Shown: piece after piece, positions 46,674-58,600 of the stretch
Layout of the letters: each line of letters starts with the position of its first letter
Position numbering within the stretch: position 1 is the first letter of the stretch
Assembly (NCBI RefSeq): GCF_002775205.1
Contig: NC_036450.1
Coordinates: forward strand, 10,396,979 to 10,460,978
Direction of reading: 5' to 3'
Length of the DNA stretch: 64,000 nucleotides
Source: Xiphophorus maculatus
Lineage: Eukaryota; Chordata; Actinopteri; Cyprinodontiformes; Poeciliidae
The notes under the pieces: generated by a model
Databases searched by the model: none
The model's input: the letters and a program-made list of their open reading frames with translations, nothing else
Told to the model about the DNA's origin: nothing
Made by a program: the position numbers and the translations under genes

Positions 46674-49600
46674 GTAAAGTTTTTTCAAACTGGAAATGTT
46701 TATCTAAATGTGTGTGTATTTATTTTGGGCAAAAAGTAGACATTTGGACAAAATTAATATGTTGGAATTACATACTTTTGTGAAAAAATAAATTGGAAGC
46801 CCAGAAAAAGCACTAAAGTATCCTACTAAAGTGCCCACACTTTGTACAACTTGTGCTGTTTTTGAATCCATCAGGTAATGCTACCCAACTGCTGATGATG
46901 CAGAGGAACAGTATAGGACTTCTGAATGTAAAATCCAAACAGTTCACAGCCATCAAGGCTCCAGTGTCAGACCCAGTGGCGTCAACATACGACATTACTA
47001 GGGGGTGGTACTACTGGGCCGATGGCAGCGGGAGCATTTACAAAACTAATGGCCGAAACACCTGGACAACTTTTACTGGTGGGTGCATGCTTATTTTAAG
47101 TTTGTGTTACCACCATGGTTATTGTTGGATTCCTGATGAAGCTGCCATGTAAAAGGAAACGCATGTTTGTAATAAAACAGGACCACCTGGAATCAAAGGT
47201 CTAGCCTGTGATTGGCTAAATGGGTACCTGTTCTGGACCAATAAGAAGACTGAGTCAATCTATATGCAGTCATCTGATGATAAAAGCTTTGCAGCTCTAC
47301 TGAGCAAAAATGTCAGTCCTTCAGAATTGGTGCTTCTACCCATTGAGAGGTGAGTACAACTACCTGTTTAAATGCTCATTGTCAATTATTACAATATTTA
47401 ACTTTTTTTTTATATATCCTTGTTAGGTTTATGTTCTGGATCAATGAAGGTCTGGGTGACAGAGTGACTTTAGAGAGGTCCTGGATGGATGGATCAGACA
47501 GAAGCACTCTTGTGGTTCTTACTGCCCAGTTTGCTCACAGCATCACAGCTGATGTAGCTGCTAGAAGACTCTACTGGATCAGTGACTCAAAGAGGGTGAG
47601 TTCTGGAAAGAAACAGTTTAGGATGATTTTTGTCCCATTTTGAGGTTACTTTGGAAATTCAACTAAACTGTAAAAGCCCATCCAAAAACCCTGAACTGGC
47701 TATTTGAATGTCCTTGTACTTTTCACACAGATTTCCTACTCAACCAGTCTTTAGGTAAACGTGACATAGCACAATTCAGAAGCAATAACACTGCTATACT
47801 ATGTATAAACAGTGTTTCATTTTCAGTGTCTTGCTTTATTTACAATGCTCATATTTCAATTCAATATAAAGCATATGTTAAAGTTGTCTTGAGACAACTC
47901 TCCAGCTATTGCTAGATGTTTTGATATTTTGCAGTGTTCAATACTTTCCTGTGTATTTTAGTGGATGTTCTAGCATTTCCAATTTAAGAACACTTGGACA
48001 AAGCAACTGGGTCCAAAGTGATTCCTTTTCAAAAAGCAAGACTGTTTGAAATGTCACAGTTCTATAGACCCTGGAAATACTTGTGAGCAGTGGACCAAAA
48101 TCAACATTTTGAATATGTTTTTATTAAAGACCAAAGAAATGTGCGAAAATACAGCAACTGTCAACCTAAACATTTATAAGTATTTGTCTTTTTCAGTCTG
48201 TAGAGACAGTGAAGACAGATGGGACTGGCCGATACTCTTTCACAGGGCTCTTTAACAAGAGACCAGCTTTCAGCCTTGCCGTCTTTGAAAGCATGTTCTT
48301 CTGGGTTGATCAAAAGGGACTTTGGCAGGCTCCCCAAGACCAGTCAAATCCAAAGAAGTTTATCAGGAAAACTGACTTGCCTCTGCTGTCGGTCTTCCAT
48401 GAGCTTCAACAACCAAAAGGTAATTTGTGGATTTAAAATTAGTCTTTCTATATGTTGATACTGATGAGGGGGAAAATGCCAACTTCTAATACTAAATTGT
48501 TTTATAATATATCAGAATGTTTTTGTTTTTTTTCCTCTGACTGTCTTGAAAAAATTTAGGCTCTTCTCCTTGTGCCAAGACTCATTGTCTCCTCTGTCAA
48601 CTGACTAAAAATAACCCTGCTGGATTCACCTGCGCCTGTCCATATTTTAAAGTACTGCTACCTGATGGGACATGCAAATGTAAGTTTATAGTAACTTTAG
48701 GTTGTAAAATGTACAAAGTGAATCAGATGTTGAGCATAAATGAAATCTTTTGTTTTTAAAGCTTGTGCTATCACTCATTAGGGGCTGCATTTTCAGAAGA
48801 ATTTCTGTACTTTATTTTACAGATCCACGGTTTTTATATGGCACTGTAACAACAATCAGCTTGTTGGAGTTTAAAGGCAAAGAGTCCTCTGAAACAGAAC
48901 TGTTTTCTTCAAAAGAAGGAATCCTTTCTTTTGATGTCGACTGGTTCAGAGAATGGTTGTACTGGGCCAACCAAACTGGCCATGTTCAACGCACCAAACT
49001 AACTCTGGACAAGACTGAGTTCATTTCAACACCTTTGCCAGGTGTTATTTGCAAGAAGCCAAATTGTAGCATAAAAATTTATTTTGCTGTCATGCAATTT
49101 AACTGAAACAAATTGCGTTTCACTTTTAGTTTGTCTGCTGTCTGTGGACCAGAGGAGTGGCAACCTTTTCTGGGTGTCATGTGACCAGAACATCATTGGC
49201 ACCAGTGCAGCCAGTAGAAATTACCCACAGCAGCTGTACCACACCACAAAGGAGATCAGCAGCTTTTACCTGGACTGGCTGAGGGGTGGAATGTTCTGGT
49301 TGGAGGAGGACAGGATCTTTGGCATGGGGATGATGGGAGAAAAGGCTAAGGAGCTGCTGCAGATAGCAGCAGGAGGAGTCAGAGGGAATGTCGCCTTTGA
49401 CCTCAGAGCCAGCAGTCTCCTCTGGAACTCGAAAAGAGGAGGTTGGGACAAGTTTCTTAAATATTTAGCAAGTTTTAGATTCCAAGGATAAAGTTCTCCC
49501 TGCAGATTCTGCTTGGATTATGAAGCAAAATGAAAAAAGTAAATTTACTTTTAACCACTGCAGTGACTTGTTCATGGAACATTTGTATTGCCAGCATTTA

Positions 49601-52600
49601 AAGAATTGTCTTTTTTAAAAGGTAGAATTTTATATCCCTTTTTTCATAGCCATTTCTGTGTATAAAGAAGTTGTCGCAAGGTTAACATGACTTGGGGGAT
49701 TAAACAGAATGTTGGATTCTAGGCCACAAATTAGTTGTGCTGCTATTTTTAGCTCTAGTAATTAAAACCACTCAATTTTTTTTATTGGAGCATTAGGTGT
49801 CCAACTACTGAATGAATTTTTCTCGAGGCATAGAAAACGTTTTGTTGTGATCTGTTAAGGGTATTATGTGTGGTCATCTTTTCCAGGTCTGACAACATTG
49901 AGTTTGCTGAAGGAGAAAAGCCACCAAGCAGGAAGAAGGTGGAATGTCTCAGGCTCAGTAGTGGCTGCTTTTGAGCCTTTCCTTTTGTCGATCTCCAACA
50001 AAGTGATAACTTTGTGGGATCGGCGGGATGGGAGCAAAATTCAATCAGTTTCTGTGAAAGGTCCAGTGTTGAGTATTATCACTGTACTCGGGGATATTCA
50101 AACAGGTCAGGCACCGTTCTGTTCCCGAGCTTTTGCTTTAATAAAATTCTAACTTGAGCCCACTGATAAGAAATATTGTCAATATTTATTTTTGTTCCTT
50201 AGTGCCTGATACCCAAGTCTGCAATGTGCCGTCTTGGTTATGCCATCAGTCGTCCATCTGCCTTCCACAAAATCTGCTCTGCGATGGCAAAAGGGACTGC
50301 CCTGGTGGAGATGATGAGGAGCTCTGTGTCAGTGCCTGTCCTCAAGGTAGATCTATATTTGACACATTTTAATAGCAACTCGGGTTTTAATCACAGGAAT
50401 GTGTCTTCACAAAGTAACCAAACATTTTGTTTACTTTTAATTTTAGAAGACTTTATGTGCATGGATAGAAGAAACTGTATTCCCAGAATCCTTCTGTGTG
50501 ATGGCCGTGCACACTGTCACGATGGCTCCGATGAAGTTGACTGTCCGACGGTTGCAGCTCCTTTATCGCGGACAAATGTCTTGAAGTGTCGCAGCGGCTC
50601 AGTGCTGTGTCAAGATGGCACGGAGTGTGTTCTGTACACTCATGTCTGCGACGGAGAGGCAGACTGTAAGGATGGATCTGACGAGCTGGGATGCGGTAAG
50701 TTGAGCACATTTTAGGGGTTTTTGTTTAAAAACAAGTAACAGAACTTAAAGCTCTAAACATATTTTCTCTGCTTTGTTTCAAGATGCAACTCAAGAACCC
50801 ACAAGTTCTACGAAGCCAAACAAAAAGCTTCCCATTACCAAAGCTCCTCCCTTCACTCTGTCGGCCTGCCTCAGCCCTTCTGTCCTCTGCCCTTCCTTTA
50901 AGGCATACATTTGCATTTCTCAGAGCCAGTTTTGTGATGGCATTAAAGACTGTCCAGATGGCTTTGATGAACAGGACTGTGCTGAGAGATGCCGTTTAAG
51001 AAGTAAGCCCCAAATATTTAGCCAATAATTCTTTTGATGTATAAATTTTACAGTGCACACTAAATGTACGGTATGTTTTGTAGGTGATTTTCTCTGCAAG
51101 AATCATCAGAGCTGTGTGCCAAAGAGTTCAGTCTGTAACGGCCGACCTGACTGCCTTGATGGCTCGGATGAAGTGGACTGTCCAAACGTAGCTCAAGGTG
51201 TACCTCATAATGGGTTAAAATGTCGCTTTGGGTCCAAACGTTGCAGAGATGGCCTGTCATGTGTTCTCATGAGCCACATCTGTGATGGTGAGAGGGACTG
51301 TCGGGATGGATCAGATGAAGATGGTTGTGGTAAATATTTATCCTAAACACTGAAAACCTAAAGCTTTAATCCACCTGGGATTTTTCATGTTTGAAGTCTT
51401 TACAGAACAAAGAACTGCTTTCATCTAAAATTGTTGGACATTTTGATATTGGCCATAATTTATTGTGCCAAATGACGGCATTCTTTTTAACTTGGTAATG
51501 GAAGAAAATGTGTTGCATGTGTGTCTAGCAAATATTCAAATGTGTCCTGTACCACTCAATTCTGAATACAAAGTGAGAAGCCAAGACATGCCATTAAATG
51601 AACCACTGACTTTTTCCAACCAGACGAGCTGAGAGGTAGGAATATTGGTAACGCTTGGAATGAGCCAGTTGGCTTTATGAGTGGCGAATTTGGGGGTTGA
51701 AACAGAGTTCCTAACTGTGAATTAAATAAAATTAAGTTTAAATTACAATTATCTGTTCTTTGTATAATTTTTAGACACTGCAGGAATTACAACAATCGCT
51801 CCCACCACAGCTCCATGCACCAGTCCTTCAGTTCTGTGTCCAGGTTCTTCTAGATGCATCAAACCAACACAGATGTGTGACGGGCAGAGAGACTGTCCTG
51901 ATGGATCTGATGAGAAATGTGTGAAAAGGTGTTCCTCTGAGTGTAAGTGATGCCCTAAGCACTTTACTGCTCCAAAATTCACATTGTTACAAAAGATATT
52001 TCATATTAAGTGTATTGAAACTCATGCAAATTTCTTCTTGTCCTCAATAGCTGATTTCCACTGCAAAGACCGACGAAGTTGTGTCCCACTGAGCCAAGTG
52101 TGCGATGGTCGCGCTCAGTGTAACGATGGCTCAGATGAGCTCAACTGTCCAAGTGAAGCACCTCCTGCAGCTCCAAATAAAAGCCTAAAATGCCACTTTG
52201 GATCCAAACTCTGTCAGGATGGTCTGAGATGTGTCCTTCTCAGCCACATTTGTGATGGCGAGAGAGACTGTCAGGATGGATCAGATGAAGACAGATGTGG
52301 TATTTATCCAAAAACTACTACAATGCAAATGTGAGATTCAGACTTGATTTTGTCCCTTTTTTTTATCTAGACAGTGCACAGAGAGGTGCTATTGAAAATG
52401 GGCCACTTATTAAAGCTCCTACACCCACTAAAGAAGTAACTCAGCCTCCCACCATGCCTCCATGCACCAGTCCTTCAGTTCTGTGTCCAGGTTCAACAAT
52501 ATGCATCAAACACACGCAGATGTGTGATGGAAAGAGGGACTGCCCTGATGGTTCTGATGAAAAATGTGTCAAGAGATGTACCTCTGACGGTAAGTTTTTC

Positions 52601-55600
52601 TTTTGTACACCACATTTTTTATGCTTTCACTTTTTGTTGCATTAAAACCAGAAACGTAATTGTGAAGGAAATGGTTAGATTTTTTTTTTTCCACAACTTG
52701 TAACCATGATCGGTGTTCGGCCTCTTTACTCTAAGTGAAATTTGCGACAAACTGCTCAGGAGTCAGTAAATAAGTACATGGGCTCTTAAATTACACCTCT
52801 GTGTAATTTAATCTGTAAACGTATAGCTGCTTGAAGGTCAGGTTTATTGGAGAACAAATTGCCTCCATGAAGATGCAGGAATTCAGAGAAATGGTTATGG
52901 AGAAAGCTGAAGCAAGGTTAGGTTGGAGAATAATCCCTCACTTTGAAAATCTGATTACAGCTTTTTCAATTATCTGAAAATGAGAGATTCTAAGATCTGG
53001 TTGGTGATTTATCTAGAAGTATAAGGGTAATCAAGTTGATGCCATTTTATCTTTTGCAGCTCACTTTCGTTGCAAAGACCGTCGGCGCTGTATCCCAAAG
53101 AGCCAAGTCTGTGACGGGCGTTCTCAGTGCACTGATGGTTCGGATGAGGTGAACTGCCTGAGCGCAGTGGTTCAAGAAGCTCCAAAAGAAGTGTTGAAAT
53201 GTCGCTTTGGCTCCAGACTTTGTAATGATAGGATGGCGTGTGTTCTGCTGAGTCACATCTGTGATGGAGAAATGGACTGTCGGGATGGATCAGATGAAGA
53301 AGCCTGTGGTATGCATCTAGAAGTTTTAATTGGATCACAAATGTTTTCATTTATTCATTAAAAATATATCCTGTCTGATTTTTACCTTGAAGATTCAGAG
53401 AGTGCTCCTGGTAATTCTATGGGAAATGGGCTCTCAAGTAAATCTCCAGAGCTGACTAAAAAAGTAACACTACCTCCCACTAAGCCTCCATGCACCAGTC
53501 CTTCAGTTCTGTGTCCAGGTTCATCTATATGCATCCAACACACACAAGTGTGTGATGGAAAAGAGGACTGTCCTGATGGATCTGATGAAAAGTGCATAGA
53601 AAGATGTCCTTCTGAAAGTAAGTGGAGTTTGAAGATGCAGTTCTTAAATTAAAACAGTTAAAATCTTTAAATGCATACATATTTGCTATTTAACAATTGA
53701 CTAAGATGACTTGGTACATTTAAAATGTAAACTACATCAGTGAACTGAAAACTAACTTGTACCTTTTTCATTTTTCTTCTATAGGGGACTTTCTCTGTAG
53801 AGACCGCCGGCATTGCATCCCAAAGACCCAAGTGTGTGACGGTCGCTCTCATTGTAACGATGGTTCAGATGAGATTAGCTGTCAAAGTTTAGTGCAGCCT
53901 GCATCACCTACTAAAATCCTAAAATGCCGGTTTGGGTCCAAACTGTGTCGAGATGGGACATCGTGTGTCCTCCCAAGTCACATTTGTGATGGAGAGCCAG
54001 ACTGTCAGGATGGATCAGATGAAGAAGAATGTGGTATTTACCATTAGTTAACTTGCACTTTATTATATTTTATCAATTTATTTGGGATGAATGTTTTAAC
54101 TTTGACTTGTAGACTTTACACAGGGCATTTCTCTTACTTTCTAGATGAGAGCTTGACTCAGTCCCCAACACCCACAAAAGAAGTAACTCAGATTCTGACT
54201 AAGCCTCCCTGCACCAGTCCATCAGTTCTGTGTCCAGGTTCTTCTGTATGCATCAAAACAACACAGATGTGTGATGGAACATGGGACTGTCCAGATGGAT
54301 ACGATGAGAAATGCGTGGAAAGATGTCCATCTAACTGTAAGTGATTAAGGGCTTATTCATTGTTTTAATACAATTGGAGGCATTGACTAAAGATAAAATA
54401 TGCAAATGTAATACTGCATCTTGTGAATTTTCTTATTGAACTCCATCGCAGATTTCCACTGCAAAGACCGTCGAAGTTGCATTCCACTGACCCAAGTGTG
54501 TGATGGTCGCTCTCAGTGCAATGACGGCTCAGATGAGGTCAACTGTCAAAGTGCAGCGCCCCCTGCTGCTAGTACTAAAGTCTTGAAATGTCGTTTTGGG
54601 TCCAAACTGTGTGATGATGGTACATCATGTGTCCTTCTGAGTCACATTTGTGATGGGGATGCAGATTGTCACGATGGATCAGATGAAGAAGGATGCGGTA
54701 TCTATCAACTAGTTGTCTTTTACTTTCCTATCATGTAATAAATAATCCAACTTCAACAATCCTTTTAAGACTTTACAGAAAACATTTTTCCATTTTCTCT
54801 AGACAATGGGAGCTTAAATCAGTCTCCCACACCCACTAAAGAAGTAGCTCTGATTCCAACTAATCCTCCCTGCACCAGTCCATCAGTTGTGTGTCCAGGT
54901 TCTTCTATATGCATCAAACCAACACAGATGTGTGATGGAACGAGAGACTGTCCTGATGGCTTTGATGAGAAATGTGTCGATCGATGTCCCTCTGACAGTA
55001 AGTAGAGCTGGCCTAAATGAACTTCAGGTTATCGATAAGAAATTGTAAGATGCACAAACAATTAAATGATCTTGATAGTTTCGTTCATGATTCTTGGTTA
55101 GGCTTGACCTAAACTGGCAACAGGAAGCCTTTTCCACCTGGACCCATAATCTCCATGTGTAATGTGATGGTGGTAGAGTGGTGTGATGGGATCTGTGATT
55201 TCAGCGTGCTATAGGTGGACTCTTCTACATAAAGCTTGACCTTTTACACTGTACTACTTGAGGAGATGCACTGGAATTGCCCATTGAAAGGGGCATTGGG
55301 CAGATTTAAGCAAGCTCACAAGCCCCTGCATGTAGCTTGAATTTGCAGCAGTGAATATTTCAAACATTTGTGCTCATCTGCCTAACAGCATAGTAGTTGG
55401 CCTCCTTGCATTTTTTTTGAATAATTTTCGGTAATGAGGGCCTCATTGTGCTCATTTCAGGCATTGACATCTGGAGGGGTATGACTGACGGTTGTCTTTT
55501 TCTCCAGCTTTAAATTGGGGGAAGGCACTCAACTCAGTTTTTAAAATTGTGCCATTAGATCTACAGCTTTGTCTCACACTGAAGATTAACCCAAAGCTCA

Positions 55601-58600
55601 ACTTATGTCATGTAGACATTGGAAATATGGTAACTGTGGCCTGAACATCTTTGGTGTTGCAGCAACCAGCAGGGATAGATTTGTAGACACTTGTGGTCCT
55701 GGAAGCTGTTGAGCAGAAGGTGTTGGGACTTGATGGTCTCTGATTAGCATAAAGATGCCTTGTGAACAGACTACACCCTTGTGGCTGCAGAACATTTTTT
55801 TTAAATTTTTTTCTCACCTCAGCTGACTTCCGTTGTAATGATCGTCGAAGATGCATCCCTAAAACCAAAGTATGTGATGGGCGTTCTCAGTGCGACGATG
55901 GCTCAGATGAGATGAACTGTCACAATGGCGAGGTGGCTCCTAAAGCGCCATCAAAAGTCCCAAAATGTCGCTTTGGTTCCAAACTTTGTCGGGACAGGAT
56001 GAAATGTGTCCTTTTGAGCCATGTTTGTGATGGTGAGACAGACTGCCAGGATGGATCAGATGAAGAAGGATGTGGTGAGTTTATCTAGATGCTCATTTTA
56101 CACTCTAAAGGATGAAATTCAAGGTAATAACTTTACATGTCTTACCTGCTCGTCACTTTAAGATGCTACAGAGACTGATGCCCAAAGTTCTGTGGATAAT
56201 GACTACATGAATGAGTCTCCCAAACCAGTCAAACGTTTTAGTCAGCCTACCACCTCTCCACCATGCACCAGCCCTTCAGTTCTGTGTCCAGGAACCTCCA
56301 TTTGCCTCAAGGCCACACAGATCTGTGATCGAAGGAAAGACTGTCCTGATGGGTCTGATGAAAAATGTGTGAGAAGATGTCCAGGCAGTGAGTGGTTAAA
56401 ATATAATTGTAGTATTTTCATTTACCCCTCAAAGCTTAATTTATTGGAGTTATAACATATTAAACTGTAAATTTGGAAAAAAATTCTCTCCTTCAAGCTG
56501 ATTTCCGTTGCAAAGATCGTCGAAGCTGTGTCCCAAAAAGCCAGGTCTGTGATGGTCGCTCCCAGTGCAACGACGGCTCAGACGAGGTTAATTGTCGGTC
56601 AGTAGAGTCTCAACCATCTCAGACAAATGCCCTTAAATGTCGCATGGGGTCCAGAATGTGTCGCGATGGGACCAATTGTGTCCTCTTCAGCCATGTCTGT
56701 GATGGGGAAAGGGACTGTAGGGACGGATCGGATGAAGAAGGGTGTGGTGAGTCTGCTTGCCTAACATGTACAGTAGATATTGCCAGTGTTCAATGGTAGA
56801 TAAAAGTGCAAACTTTACAGAAAACTTTCTTATTGCACAATTTTTAACGGTTTGGATAGATAGGCCTAGGGTAGATTTGTTTTCTTTTTAAGATTGCAGA
56901 GAATGATCTTTAAAAATTGATGTGTATTCTAAGAAACTTTCAACATTAACAGCAATCGCTAAGCTTTTGATTTGATTTTTCTCCGATCCACATTTTTAGA
57001 TGCTGCAGAAACAATTGATGAATCCTCATCCCCCAACAAACAGTTCTGTAGTTTCCCTTCAGTTCTGTGTCCTGATTCAAATGTTTGCATCAACCCGTCT
57101 CAGTTATGTGATGGGATCAGAGACTGCCCTGATGGATCTGATGAGAATTGTGTGAAAAAGTGTGCTGACAAAAGTGAGTTAAAAGCTTTATTTTTTTTTT
57201 GTCTAAACACTTTTTGATGTATGCAAAACATTCTTTTATTTTTGTAGCCGACTTTCTCTGCAAAGACCGTAGGAGCTGTGTGTCTAGGAGTCTGGTTTGT
57301 GATGGGCGCGCTCACTGCTATGATGGCTCAGATGAGGCTGACTGTCGGAGTGTAACTGCTCCACCGCTTAAGTCCAGTGTGTTAAAGTGCCGCATGGGCT
57401 CAAAGCCATGCAAAGATGGCAAAGATTGTGTTTTATTTAGTCATGTTTGTGATGGAGAAATCGACTGCATGGATGGGTCTGATGAAGAAGGATGCCAAGA
57501 AACGTGTGATGAAGGTTGGTTATATTAACTAACTTGTAAAATTGAAATCTGTTTCTAGTTGGTCATGTTTGTGCACTACTTTTTAGGAGAGTTTCAGTGT
57601 GCCCATGGGAAGATGTGCATCCCTGAGAATGAGGTTTGTGATGGCAAGCCACAGTGTCGGGACCACTCTGATGAGATGGACTGCTGGCAGCGAACAAAGA
57701 GCTGTGAACACCGTTGTGCTGATGGCAAACGGTGCATCCCAAAGAAGTTCCTCTGTGATGGAGAGCCAGACTGCTTAGATGGAACGGATGAACTGAACTG
57801 TGGTAAGTTTTCAGAGTTGGGTTTTTTTACACAACTGATCTTTAATGGCAATATCAATTAGTAGGTTAAAAGCTGTTATAAAAGTAACATTTGCAACAAG
57901 AGTAAGGCTTACTTAGTTGCACAGCATGCAAAATCCAATTGTTTAATTTTTGGACTTTCTATTTCAGATTCTGTTCCAACAGATTTTCCTATTACATCAA
58001 CATCCGCTTGCATCACTCCTTCAGTTCTGTGCCCAGGCTCATCACAGTGCATCTCTCAACACCAATTGTGCGATGGACAAAGGGATTGCCCAGATGGCTT
58101 TGATGAAAAGGAATGCATAGTTCAATGTGAAAACCCAGGCAAGTCCACCCCTGCAAACATTGTTTAAACCATATCCTGATGGCGTAACTGAGTTCTGCAG
58201 CCAGCTTTTGGAATGTAGGAATTTTTGGATTGATTTTCATAAAGATTACTAATTTTATTGACCATTTCTTGTCTAAACATTAGCGGACTTCCTGTGCAAG
58301 GACCAGAGGAAGTGTATCCCAAAGACTCAAGTGTGTGATGGCCGTAACAATTGTCCAGATGGTTCAGATGAGAAGCAGTGCCAATCAGAACTTACATCTG
58401 CATGTAAGAGGAAAAAATACCAGCACAATAACATGTAATAGTACACTGTTCATAAACTGGAAAATTTAATATAAACACGCTTCCCAGCAGTGAGTGTCAA
58501 AAACAAACTTGTGGAGTTTATTCAATGCCTTTGGACAGTAGTGGTGTTTTCTGGCATTTGGAATAAATCTTAGGGTTTACAATTACATCTTTAAATTTAA

